Of a stretch of 64,000 bases of DNA, positions 32,473 through 41,139 are shown in pieces. The stretch lies in NCBI GenBank assembly GCA_032595675.1, contig JAVQMD010000005.1:1-64000 (forward strand), given 5' to 3'. Position numbers and translations under genes: made by a program. The stretch comes from Candidatus Electrothrix rattekaaiensis (lineage in GTDB: Bacteria; Desulfobacterota; Desulfobulbia; Desulfobulbales; Desulfobulbaceae). Under the pieces are notes generated by a model that was given only the letters and a program-made list of their open reading frames with translations, was not told the DNA's origin and did not search any database. The first letter of the stretch is position 1. Each line of letters starts with the position of its first letter.

Positions 32473-35400
32473 CTATGGATTTGTCAATGGCCTATCACCA
32501 AATTCCGCAGTTATTAAATTCTCATTCCTAACTTTGTGAACTCCATTCCTATCCTGAACTGCTTCTCCCTGTTTACCAAAACATTCCCACTCAATCTTAT
32601 TACCTCGTTCATCATATTTCGCCGTTGAGTTATGATAGCCATTATTATGGAGAGTCGGTTTCCCCTGTTCGTCGAAATACGCCCATTCAACCTGATTGCC
32701 GCGCTCATCATATTTGCTTATTAGCTTATGATAGCCGTCTTTGTGGAGAGTCGGTTTCCCCTGCTCGTCAAAACAAGCCCATTCTATCTGGTTACCACGA
32801 TCATCATATCTTTTGGTCGATTTATGATAACCATCTTTAGAAAGCGTCGGATTACCTACCCCATCAAAACACGCCCATTCGATCTGGTTACCACGATCAT
32901 CATATCTTTTGGTCCATTTATGGTAACCATTTTTAGAAAGCGTCGGATTACCTGCCTTATCAAAGTATGCCCATTCGATCTGGTTACCACGATCATCATA
33001 TCTTTTGGTCGATTTATGATAACCATCTTTAGAAAGCGTCGGATTACCTACCCCATCAAAACACGCCCATTCGATCTCATTACCACGATCATCATATCTT
33101 TTGGTCCATTTATGGTAACCATTTTTATGAAGAGTCGGTTTGCCATCCTCGTCAAAATACGCCCATTCTATCTGGTTGCCGCGTTCATCATATCGTTTTA
33201 TTAATTTATGATACCCGTCTTTGTAGAGAGTTGGTTTGCCCTCTTCGTCAAAATACTTCCATTCTATTCGGTTGCCACGATCATCGTACTTGCTCGTTCC
33301 CTTATGATAACCGCCTTTTTTCAAGGTTGGTTTCCCCTCTTCATCAAAATACGTCCACTCAATCTCGTTGCCACGATCATCGTATTTGCTTTTTATCTTA
33401 TGATATCCGTCCTTATGGAGAGTCGGTCTCCCCCCTTCATCAAAACACGCCCATTCGATCTCATTACCACGATCATCATATCTTTTGGTCGATTTATGGT
33501 AACCATTTTTATGAAGAGTCGGTTTGCCATCCTCGTCAAAATACGCCCATTCAACCTGATTGCCGCGCTCATCATATTTGCTTATTAGCTTATGATAGCC
33601 GTCTTTGTGCAGAGCCGGTTCGCCCTGTTCATCAAAACAAGCCCATTCAACTTGATTCCCATGACTATCATATTTTTTCTTTATTTTATGGTATCCATTT
33701 TTGAGCAATACCGGATTCTCTTTATTATAGTACAAGACCTCGATCTCATGTCCCAGATTATCATATACCATGACTGCCTGCTGTGCCCCAATACTATGAA
33801 GCATTGGGGCACCTTGCTCATCAAATAAACTCGTCTTTATTAAATTTCCCTGATCATCATATGTCATTATGTTTTTGTGAAAACCATTCTTATTGAGAAA
33901 CGGTTCACCTTTTTGGTCAAAAAAGGACCATTCAGTTCTCATTCCCCATTCATTAAAAACGCTAACAGATTTATGGTATCCACTGGGCCCTATCTGCGGA
34001 TTATGCCTTCGATCAAAGTACCGTGTTACTCTTTCACCGCCTTGAACGGAATACTCAAACTCAACAAATTCTGCTGCGTTTTTAAAACGAGCACTGGGGA
34101 AACCTAACGGCCCAACATAATGGGCAGCGCGCATCAGCTTTCCTTGCACATTGGGCGAATACACCAACCCCCAGACAAGCTGCTTTTCTTTGTTATATGC
34201 CTGTTCATAAACGAGCCTGCCCTGCTCATCACGGACATATTCCCAACGGCATTCCCGTTCAACATCTTTATCCTTTGAGACATCAGGGAGGTAGGTTCCA
34301 ACTCCGTGCTCGGTTGTCAACTCCTTGGAGCTGTTAATTGCTTCCACCTTATAGACTGATTCAACCGGATCAGTCCATCGTCCTTTCTGATAAAAACGAT
34401 AGGAAATTTGGCGGTGCCGCACCTGCTCCTCAGTCAGCTCCCCAACCCCCACCATAACCCCGAAGCGTTTAGCATAGGTGTTGTAGTAACTTTCATGATC
34501 CCAGACATAGCCATCCATATACCAATACCATCCCCCGAAGAGCGACAGAATAATCACCCCGGCAATAACCCCGGCCCGTAATGCACCACGGCGAAACGCG
34601 GCTTTCTGCCGCCGCTTCTCCGCATCCGGCATATTGGCGATAATCCACTCCCGGTCAAACACCTGCGCATAGATCCGATTGCGCACCTGCAACGAATTAT
34701 CAACCACCCGCACCAACCCGGAAAGGCGCAGGACATTCACTAAAGGATTGGTATCATCATCCGCGACCTTGCCGCGCTTCCGCACCTGTTGATAAAGATC
34801 CAGCAAGGCGGCCCGGTCCTCCTTGCTGCCCAGGATGCGATCACGGACAAAGATGAGGTTATTATCCTGCTCACGGGCGCGGCTGGAAAAAAACAGGTCC
34901 GTGCAGAGGCGATCCACACCAGCGGCTTTGCTCAAAGATGTATCCTGAGCAATTGCCTGACAGAGCAACTGGCTCAGATAAGGATGACCGCCTGTCCAGT
35001 ACAGAACCCGGCGAAGCAGAGTTGCGGCGATATCCGGCGAACGGGATTCCCCTTGCAGTCCTTGGGCCAGCGGAGCCGCTTCTTGCTCGCTAAAATCATC
35101 CAATTCGATGCGACGACCGATATTGAAAGGCGTCATGCGGACATCCTGAATCAGATCCGAGGGGGATGCCACGCCGAGCAGGCAGAACGTCAGGCGCTGG
35201 AGGGCAGGCTGTTCACTGCGTCGGTTATAGCATTCCCGGATCGCGGCAAAGAACTCATCCGTGGAAAAGGGCAGACTGCCAACCAAGTCGATCTCGTCAA
35301 TAAACAGGATAATCGGTTGCTCCGATTCCGCCGGAAGCACGGTCTCCACGGCCCGCAGCCAGCGTTGCAAAGGACTCAGCTGCGGATGCGCCTCCCATAC

Positions 35401-35715
35401 CTTGTCCAGCTCGTCTTCCAGGTCCAATTGCTCGCCCAGTTTCATCAGCAGGCCGTCGTACCATTGCTCCACGCTCAGATTGACGCCCAGAGAGGTCAGG
35501 TCAAGCACGGCCACGGATAACCCTTCCTGCCGCAGGCGGATTGCCGACCGCACCATGAGCGAGCTTTTCCCCATCTGACGACTGGTGAGCACGTAGCAGA
35601 ATTCCGAGCGATGCAGGGCCTGATACAGCTCTTCATCCGCCTGTCGCCGAACATAGCTCGGCGCATCCTGGGCCAGGGTGCCGCCGGTGACATAAAACGT
35701 TGCCGGATTGTTCAT
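32473..35715 (-). CDS. AAA-like ATPase with membrane segment and tandem 32-residue repeats (3' end lost to an insertion sequence)
   Basis: The start is set at ATG 35715 (MNNPATFYVTGGTLAQDAPS) after a GGAG site; the frame continues upstream inside the preceding gene. Residues 1-365 form an AAA_35-type ATPase: YVRRQADEELYQAL, Walker A TSRQMGKSSLM (residues 45-54) and Walker B IILFIDEIDLV (135-145). A membrane segment lies at about 379-400. After a spacer domain, about 15 repeats follow, of the form DGYHKxxKRYDDRGNxIEW then FDExGxPTLHK. The final 17 or so residues (RNENLITAEFGDRPLTNP) come from the insertion sequence; two more repeats survive at 31001-31206. It was probably a membrane-anchored sensor NTPase acting with the flanking AAA and CHAT proteins. 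Confidence 0.82.
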   Translation of the reverse strand: MNNPATFYVTGGTLAQDAPSYVRRQADEELYQALHRSEFCYVLTSRQMGKSSLMVRSAIRLRQEGLSVAVLDLTSLGVNLSVEQWYDGLLMKLGEQLDLEDELDKVWEAHPQLSPLQRWLRAVETVLPAESEQPIILFIDEIDLVGSLPFSTDEFFAAIRECYNRRSEQPALQRLTFCLLGVASPSDLIQDVRMTPFNIGRRIELDDFSEQEAAPLAQGLQGESRSPDIAATLLRRVLYWTGGHPYLSQLLCQAIAQDTSLSKAAGVDRLCTDLFFSSRAREQDNNLIFVRDRILGSKEDRAALLDLYQQVRKRGKVADDDTNPLVNVLRLSGLVRVVDNSLQVRNRIYAQVFDREWIIANMPDAEKRRQKAAFRRGALRAGVIAGVIILSLFGGWYWYMDGYVWDHESYYNTYAKRFGVMVGVGELTEEQVRHRQISYRFYQKGRWTDPVESVYKVEAINSSKELTTEHGVGTYLPDVSKDKDVERECRWEYVRDEQGRLVYEQAYNKEKQLVWGLVYSPNVQGKLMRAAHYVGPLGFPSARFKNAAEFVEFEYSVQGGERVTRYFDRRHNPQIGPSGYHKSVSVFNEWGMRTEWSFFDQKGEPFLNKNGFHKNIMTYDDQGNLIKTSLFDEQGAPMLHSIGAQQAVMVYDNLGHEIEVLYYNKENPVLLKNGYHKIKKKYDSHGNQVEWACFDEQGEPALHKDGYHKLISKYDERGNQVEWAYFDEDGKPTLHKNGYHKSTKRYDDRGNEIEWACFDEGGRPTLHKDGYHKIKSKYDDRGNEIEWTYFDEEGKPTLKKGGYHKGTSKYDDRGNRIEWKYFDEEGKPTLYKDGYHKLIKRYDERGNQIEWAYFDEDGKPTLHKNGYHKWTKRYDDRGNEIEWACFDGVGNPTLSKDGYHKSTKRYDDRGNQIEWAYFDKAGNPTLSKNGYHKWTKRYDDRGNQIEWACFDGVGNPTLSKDGYHKSTKRYDDRGNQIEWACFDEQGKPTLHKDGYHKLISKYDERGNQVEWAYFDEQGKPTLHNNGYHNSTAKYDERGNKIEWECFGKQGEAVQDRNGVHKVRNENLITAEFGDRPLTNP

Positions 35716-35767
35716 CTCAGGTCTCCATAAGCACAGGTGGGTCGCAGCCGGGATGAGAAAACAGTGT

Positions 35768-37144
35768 TCATAAAAGATGCCTCTTGAGATAGGTTGTATA
35801 GATCTCACAACGCAACTCAGCCTCTTTCCCGGATTCTCCCCGCAAAATTCCGGCGGAACGCAGGCGGTAGAAGATCTCGAAGTCCGGGCTGTCCTTGCCG
35901 AGCAATAAGGCGCGAACTGCGGCGCAGAGTTCCTGGTCCTGGCCCAGCATCACCAGAATGCGGCGGAGATGATCGCCGAATATGCCCTCATTCCCGGCAG
36001 CCTCGGCGGCAAGTTGATTGACATCAAGTCTGCGACTGACCAGCTCATCAAAACCGCGCCTGATAAGATAGGGTTGGCCGCCCAGGAGCTGATAAAAACG
36101 ATGCAGCTCCTCTTGTTCCCGGACAGGGGAGCCGTAGCGGCGGTTCAGATCAGCCACCTGCTCCGAAGTGAAATCGGCAAGAAAAAGGCGGGTGCCCACA
36201 TTAAAGGGTGATTGGTTGAGATCGCGGATAAAAAGGTGGGCCTCAGTAGCATAGGCAATGGCAAGGGTGAGACGTGAAAAAGGAGTGGCCGGATTCAAGG
36301 CCCGTTCGTTATGCCAGGATCGGAACAGGGCAAAGACCTCGCTGCCGAACGGGCAGGAAAAGAGGCGGTCCACCTCATCCATAGCCCAGATCAGGGGCGT
36401 TTCCGCAGCAAGGACTTCTCGTTTGAGATAGCGTTCAAAATTGGCATTGGGACTGCGTCGGTCTTTCCATACATCTTCAGGAGAGACCTCCAGATCAAGC
36501 GCATCAGCCAAGATCTCCCCGAGAGCGAGGTAAAAGCTCTTCAGATCCTTCAGCTCCGCTGTAGCAAGCTTCTGGAAATCCGTCAAGGCGACCTGAATAC
36601 TGTTTTTTCTGGCCTGATCCAGCCCGCGAGCAAGGAGAGAGGTCTTGCCGACCTGCCGGGCACCTTTGATCAGAACTATGGAGTCTTTGCGGGATATAGC
36701 GTCGTCAAAGAGTGTATCTGCGGATCGAACAATATAATATTGCGAATCAAGAGGAACGGCTCCTCCTACCATCTCCAGGCAGCACGCCTCCAGTGTTCCG
36801 GCGGAACCTGACAGAATCCTTTCCCGGTTATTGGATACCGCACTCATCGGAGAAGCGATGCCCGTTTGAGGATTCGTTGCACAAGTTGCACAACCTGCTG
36901 CCAGTAGCTGTTGTTCCACATCTTCCAGCTCCTCCTCAACAACCTGCTGTCGCTCTTTCAACTTGCTGATGGTTTCGCCCAGGCGAAGCCCTTCTTCGGA
37001 ACGGGTCTCCAAAATCCTGTCCCGTTCAAGTCCGCCCAGCTTGTTACGCAGTAACTCCCAGTGTTCCTGGAGATCATCCCTTTTGGATTGCAGACGTTCT
37101 CTGATTCCCATAACTACCTGCCTCTGTTCTTCGGTTATTCCCAC
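35768..37144 (-). CDS. AAA-like ATPase with N-terminal coiled coil (first gene of the AAA-CHAT system)
   Basis: This 458-residue protein has a coiled coil in residues 5-82, with [18 protein letters not shown] matching the CHAT protein's N-terminus. The AAA_35-like NTPase follows: [15 protein letters not shown], Walker [14 protein letters not shown] (residues 159-171) and Walker [14 protein letters not shown] (251-263), then the [19 protein letters not shown] and [12 protein letters not shown] blocks typical of these ATPases. A winged-helix-like C-terminus follows. The next gene starts 52 bases downstream on the same strand. The shared coiled coil suggests it pairs with or activates the CHAT protease. 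Confidence 0.82.
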   Translation of the reverse strand: MGITEEQRQVVMGIRERLQSKRDDLQEHWELLRNKLGGLERDRILETRSEEGLRLGETISKLKERQQVVEEELEDVEQQLLAAGCATCATNPQTGIASPMSAVSNNRERILSGSAGTLEACCLEMVGGAVPLDSQYYIVRSADTLFDDAISRKDSIVLIKGARQVGKTSLLARGLDQARKNSIQVALTDFQKLATAELKDLKSFYLALGEILADALDLEVSPEDVWKDRRSPNANFERYLKREVLAAETPLIWAMDEVDRLFSCPFGSEVFALFRSWHNERALNPATPFSRLTLAIAYATEAHLFIRDLNQSPFNVGTRLFLADFTSEQVADLNRRYGSPVREQEELHRFYQLLGGQPYLIRRGFDELVSRRLDVNQLAAEAAGNEGIFGDHLRRILVMLGQDQELCAAVRALLLGKDSPDFEIFYRLRSAGILRGESGKEAELRCEIYTTYLKRHLL

Positions 37145-37532
37145 GCAATCTTATTTCTTTACCATAACAGGACAGAGAGTTTGTAACTGCCCATGCCGGA
37201 ACGCTGTAACAACAGCAGGCTGCTCAATACCCGGCGCATCAACCCTTTATCTAATCGTTCACCCCGCCCCTGTCAAAATAATTTCTCCCTTTCCCCTTGG
37301 TTACCCTGATTTCCCGACCTCTCCTGCCATCATGCCCCCCTGCATCGAGTTTTCAACGTGCAAAAACAGAAAATCTATGTTTGATTGAGAGAGTTACCGT
37401 TCCGGCCCCGCCTTTCGCCACCCGGAAGAGCAGGTCGGAACAGGAAAGGGAAACCGGCCGCTGTTCTGTGAGTCCGGCTTGCAGGACAATGACCGTTCAT
37501 CAGCAGCTGAACCTCTACTCAAGGAGAGCACA
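37145..37532. other. Divergent intergenic region, no gene recognised
   Basis: This separates the minus-strand AAA system from the plus-strand small helical gene, so both promoters must lie here. I see no convincing -35/-10 pair, no repeat shared with other regions and no conserved reading frame. Only the ribosome site AAGGAG, 7 bases before the ATG at 37533, stands out. Confidence 0.4.
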
Positions 37533-37844
37533 ATGAACGATCCAAAGAAGCGAGACTTTGTTACCCAGATGATTTCTCTGATGGAATCAGAAAAAGATGC
37601 CCTGACGGACAAGGGCTTTAACCCCACTGACCGGCTTGCTGGCCTCACAGACAAGAAACAGGCTGCCGACAGCGCGGAAACGGCCCAGCAGGAAGCAGCT
37701 GCCAAGGCTCAGGAGGCCACGGCACAGGCCAATCAGACCCTGGCAGATGCCTACAAGGATGCTTCCGACTGTGCCGACCTGATTTCCGGCTTGCTCGGCA
37801 AGGATAACGAGCTGGTCAGGAAGATGCGCAAGTTTCGCAAGTAG
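37533..37844 (+). CDS. Small helical protein of unknown function
   Basis: The ATG at 37533 follows AAGGAGAGCACA, a strong ribosome site, so it is preferred over the upstream in-frame start. The product has 103 residues: MNDPKKRDFVTQMISLMESE, an Ala/Gln-rich helix (AAAKAQEATAQANQTLADAY), then a conserved-looking end ISGLLGKDNELVRKMRKFRK. The whole is predicted as helices, probably a helical bundle or coiled coil, with no signal peptide. I do not recognise the family. A 21-bp repeat array follows 80 bases downstream. Confidence 0.65.
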   Translation: MNDPKKRDFVTQMISLMESEKDALTDKGFNPTDRLAGLTDKKQAADSAETAQQEAAAKAQEATAQANQTLADAYKDASDCADLISGLLGKDNELVRKMRKFRK

Positions 37845-37925
37845 TTTTTCCGTCTCCGCCCCTTTCTCCTCCTTTTCTCCGTCCTTCGCTTCCTGGAGAT
37901 GGTCTTTCGTCACAAGGGGCGCATG

Positions 37926-38345
37926 ATTATTCACCCGTGCAGAACGGCTCTGCAATGCCGAAGAATGATACTACGATAGGTTAGAGTGGTTCAGCATCGT
38001 CGATGAACCATCCTGCGACTGGTACGGATCGTTCTGCACAAGGTGAGAAAGGTTCTGCGACATCGCTGGGTGATACTGGGACAGGTCAGGATGATCCTGC
38101 AACGGTGTCGAATGACTCTGCGGCAATGCGGAAGCATTTTGCACAAGGTCAGGGCGGCTCTGCACCATCGATGCATCGTTCTGTGATAGCTACGGATCAT
38201 TCAGCACAAGATGAGGAAGGTTCTACGGCACCGCAGGGTGATGCGGCGACAGGTAAGAACGGCTCTGCACTACCGAAGAATCGTTCAGCGATAGCTATGG
38301 ATCATTCTGTACAAAGTAAGGAAGATTCTGCGGCACCGCAGGATG
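37926..38345. repeat. Array 1 of degenerate 21-bp tandem repeats (about 20 units)
   Basis: Units such as GTTCTGCGACATCGCTGGG+TG (38052), ATACTGGGACAGGTCAGGA+TG (38073) and ATTCTGCGGCACCGCAGGA+TG (38325) repeat every 21 bases without indels for about 420 bp. Each unit starts A/G-T-T/C-C-T-G. Because 21 is a multiple of three, every frame gives a heptapeptide repeat. The divergence between units is high, but the phase is strictly kept, as expected for selection on a repeated peptide or for a slowly decaying satellite. A second array with the same period but another consensus is at 48505-48861. Confidence 0.8.
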
Positions 38346-38377
38346 ATGCCGTCGAAAACGCAGGAAGAGTAAGGTGA
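38003..38377 (+). CDS. Possible heptapeptide-repeat protein encoded by array 1
   Basis: This 124-residue frame translates most of the 21-bp array as heptads rich in Ser, Ala, Asp and Gln (for example RSAIAMD, HSVQSKE, DSAAPQD). Its stop codon is 2 bases before a good terminator hairpin, in favour of transcription on this strand. Against it: no clear ribosome site at the ATG, and repeat units exist upstream of the start. A shorter heptad frame is also open on the other strand. Coding status is uncertain. Confidence 0.3.
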   Translation: MNHPATGTDRSAQGEKGSATSLGDTGTGQDDPATVSNDSAAMRKHFAQGQGGSAPSMHRSVIATDHSAQDEEGSTAPQGDAATGKNGSALPKNRSAIAMDHSVQSKEDSAAPQDDAVENAGRVR

Positions 38378-38379
38378 AG

Positions 38380-38408
38380 AGGCGGCTTGCGAACCGCCTT
38401 TTATTTTC
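38380..38408 (+). terminator. Rho-independent terminator after the 21-bp array
   Basis: AGGCGG (38380-38385) pairs with CCGCCT (38394-38399) across CTTGCGAA, followed by TTTATTTT. It directly follows the stop codon of the heptad frame and precedes the AAA/nuclease gene by 30 bases. Confidence 0.7.
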
Positions 38409-38437
38409 AACAGGATGTTGAGCCGGATCAGGACATA

Positions 38438-39988
38438 ATGACTAAAAAATTCAACACCACCGGCCCCTGTCTTCAGGAACGGCATTACATGCTCCCGCCG
38501 GAGCAGCGACTTTCCCAAGTCCGGGATCTGATCGACGATCAGGCTTTTTTTGTGATCCACGCCCCCCGGCAAACCGGTAAAACCACCTTGCTCCGTAACC
38601 TTTCCAGGAAGTTGATCCAAGAAGGTCGTCATGCCGCCCTGACCCTTTCGCTGGAGAGTTTTACTCAGCCGGATGTTGACCGAATGTTGCCTCAGATTTT
38701 GGCTAAGCTGGAGTATGATGCGCAACACCAGCTACCTGATGAACTCAGGCCCCCAGATCGGGAAGCCTATACAGCGACCCCTGATGTGGCCCTGCAACAT
38801 TATCTTTCCGATTGGGCCGACCAGATTTCTCGTCCCCTTATCATCTTTTTTGACGAGATTGACTCCCTGCCCGGTGCAGTCCTGCTTTCTCTTCTCCGCC
38901 AGTTGCGCAATGGGTACTCCTCCCGCCCGGCCCCCTTCCCCCAAAGCATCGCCCTAGTCGGGCTCAAGGATATACGTGATTACAAAATCAGCATCCGCCA
39001 AGATGCGGAGAGCCTGGGCACGGCCAGCCCCTTTAATATCAAGGCCCGTTCCCTGCTCATGCGCAACTTCAGCAAAGACGAGGTGCATGCCCTGCTTGAC
39101 CAGCATACCCAGGAGACAGGGCAGCCCTTTACAGCAGAAGCCGCAGCGGAAATATTCCGCCTGACCCAAGGCCAGCCGTGGCTGACCAATGCCTTGGCAG
39201 CCCAGCTGGTGACGGATTACGATGCCCTGGTCAAAGACCGCTCCTGTCCTGTCACCAAGGAGATTGTCAGCAAAGCGCGAGAAATCCTCATTGAACGACG
39301 GGACACCCATCTGGACAGCCTGACCGATAAACTGCGGGAAAAACGGGTGCGGGCAGTTATTGAACCGATCATGGTGGGTAAGGGGGATTTTGATCAGGCC
39401 TTTAACGACGATTTCCTCTATGCCAAGAACCTCGGTCTGGTCACGGATGTGCGGGGCAGGATCGAGATCGCCAATCCCATCTATCAGGAGATTATTCCGA
39501 GAATCTTATCCTACCCGATCCAGATGGCGATTCCTGATGAACCGGCCTGGTTTGTGGCTGAGGATGGCACCTTAGACATAATGCAACTGATTGACGGTTT
39601 TATCCGTTTCTGGCGACGGAACGGTGAAGTCCTGCTGCGCGGCATACCCTATCATGAAGCGGCACCCCATCTTGTCTTTATGGCCTATCTGCAACGGATC
39701 ATCAACTCGGGCGGCTCTATTGAGCGGGAATTCGCCATCGGCACAGGCTGAGCTGATCTGGTGATTGATTTCAAGGGCAGACAGGATGTTATCGAGCTGA
39801 AACTGCTGCGCGGTTCCTACACCCGCCCGGAAGGGGTGGAGCAGGTGGCCCGCTATGCCACCCGGCTTTGTCGGGATTGCGGCTATCTGATCATCTTTGA
39901 TCCCGCCGATGACCGGCCCTGGGAGGAACGTGGGCAGCTAAAAACAGAGATCTGTGAGGGTATTGAGGTGATTGTGCTGGAGGCGTGA
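38438..39988 (+). pseudogene. AAA ATPase with C-terminal PD-(D/E)XK nuclease, interrupted by an in-frame TGA
   Basis: ATG 38438 follows AGGA. Walker A is HAPRQTGKTTLL (residues 41-52) and Walker B LIIFFDEIDSLPG (134-146); then come NFSKDEVHALLDQHT and LTQGQPWLTNALA, typical of AAA_14/AAA_35 proteins. A TGA at 39749-39751 falls after REFAIGTG; the same frame continues ADLVIDFKGRQDVIELKLLR to the stop at 39988. Homologous nucleases have GRADLVI here, so the TGA most simply replaces a CGA (Arg). The stop removes the nuclease Asp and Glu-x-Lys, so the product is an ATPase without its nuclease unless the stop is read through. The full length would be 516 residues. Confidence 0.8.
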
Positions 39989-40065
39989 TATTTCCCTCCC
40001 CCCATCCCGGCCCAACAGGACAGGACAACAGGACGGGACAACAACAAATAAAAAGAGGAGATCCT

Positions 40066-41082
40066 ATGAACCCTGAGCTACTCCCAGACTTTTCCCTTCC
40101 AGGAGAAGATAAAATTTTCAAGGAAATGATCCAACTGACTATCGACATGATGGAGGAATCGGAGAATGGCTGCCCGCTGCGGGTCCAGCATGCCAAGTCC
40201 AATGCCTGCGTTACCGCGACCTTTGAGATTGCCGCCGATATTCCGGATGATCTTCAGCATGGGGTTTTCAGCCAACCTGGCAAGATCTTTGAGGCCGTTG
40301 TCCGCTTTTCCACAGCCCAGGGCACGATTGAGCCTGACACTGATCCCACAGCACGGGGGCTGGCTATCAAGCTGCTTGATGTTGACGGACCTCGGGCAAT
40401 GGACGGCGATGCGGATCAAAGCCAGGACTTCCTGTTTGTGGATCATCCGGTCTTTCCTTTTCCGAATGCGAAAGAATACCTGGATGTTATCAACCATAAG
40501 AGCGTTCCGCTGATCGGGGATCTTCTGGCCCTGGGCCATCTCCTGCTCTTTGATCATGACCAGCTGGAAATCGTTAATGAGATCAGAAAAAAAACTGTGG
40601 CTAGCCCGCTCAGTATTATCTACTGGAGCGGTGCGCCGTACTGGCTCGGTGATGCGGCCGGAACAACAGGTCAGGCTGTGAAGTATTCGGCTGTACCGTC
40701 CACGGTTGCGCCTGGGCCTGCTGATCTGGATGAACTGCCTGACAACTATCTGCGCGATGCGGTTACCAAACAGCTGTTTGTCGGTGAAGCGGTGTTTGAC
40801 TTCATGGTGCAGCGGCAGGGTGATCCGGCAAAGATGCCGATCGAAAATGCGTCTGTATACTGGGACGAAAAGGTGTCTGTACCGGTCAAGGCAGCCACTT
40901 TGCGGATCAGCAAGCAGGTGGTCAGCAGCGACAGTAAGCTGGAAAAACGCTGCGAAGACATGTCCTTTAATCCCTGGCATGCGCTCAACGAACATCGTCC
41001 GCTGGGCGGAATCAACCGACTGCGCAAGGCCGTCTATGAGGCCAGCTTCAGCGAACGAGAACGACGGAAGAAAACAGCGTAA
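40066..41082 (+). CDS. Catalase-family haem protein (y4iL-like)
   Basis: ATG 40066 follows GAGGAG. The product has 338 residues, shorter than classical catalases (about 480 or more), as in the small catalase-related group. Recognisable blocks are GCPLRVQHAKSNACVTATFE, VRFSTAQGTIEPDTDPTARGLAIKLLDVDG, QDFLFVDHPVFPFPNAKEYL, and a C-terminal CEDMSFNPWHALNEHRPLGGINRLRK. The distal His and the RFST/RGLAIK haem-contact region are present. Members are catalase-like peroxidases or of unknown activity. In an anaerobe it would serve oxygen or peroxide defence. Confidence 0.82.
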   Translation: MNPELLPDFSLPGEDKIFKEMIQLTIDMMEESENGCPLRVQHAKSNACVTATFEIAADIPDDLQHGVFSQPGKIFEAVVRFSTAQGTIEPDTDPTARGLAIKLLDVDGPRAMDGDADQSQDFLFVDHPVFPFPNAKEYLDVINHKSVPLIGDLLALGHLLLFDHDQLEIVNEIRKKTVASPLSIIYWSGAPYWLGDAAGTTGQAVKYSAVPSTVAPGPADLDELPDNYLRDAVTKQLFVGEAVFDFMVQRQGDPAKMPIENASVYWDEKVSVPVKAATLRISKQVVSSDSKLEKRCEDMSFNPWHALNEHRPLGGINRLRKAVYEASFSERERRKKTA

Positions 41083-41102
41083 GAGATTACATGGTGACGT
41101 AG

Positions 41103-41123
41103 GGGCGATCCTTGTGATCGCCC
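41103..41123. repeat. Dispersed palindrome of the TAGGGGC..GCCC family
   Basis: GGGCGATC (41103-41110) pairs with GATCGCCC (41116-41123), preceded by GTAG. It lies between the convergent catalase-like and copper ATPase genes, where it could contribute to termination, although no T-run follows. Confidence 0.6.
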
Positions 41124-41139
41124 GTGTTGCCCCGCCCCG

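Larger units (their letters stand above)
31207..32528 (-). mobile_element. ISAzo13-like insertion sequence, 1322 bp
   Basis: Terminal inverted repeats of about 29 bp with a few mismatches share GAGAATT and the CGGAATTT end (left 31207-31235, right 32500-32528). Flanking TAA is duplicated (31204-31206 and 32529-32531). It carries two overlapping-frame transposase ORFs joined through an A9 run. It interrupts the repeat-protein gene on the same strand. Confidence 0.87.

Noticed and set aside
32473-32528. Native C-terminus of the repeat protein
   Set aside because: The last 17 or so residues lie inside the ISAzo13-like terminal repeat; the native continuation is at 31001-31206.
37926-38345. CRISPR array
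   Set aside because: The period is 21 bp with no unique spacers and there are no cas genes in the window; it is a contiguous degenerate tandem repeat. The same holds for 48505-48861.
39749-39751. Selenocysteine codon
   Set aside because: The TGA is where relatives have Arg, no SECIS-like hairpin stands out just downstream, and Sec has no role at this position. A nonsense mutation is simpler.
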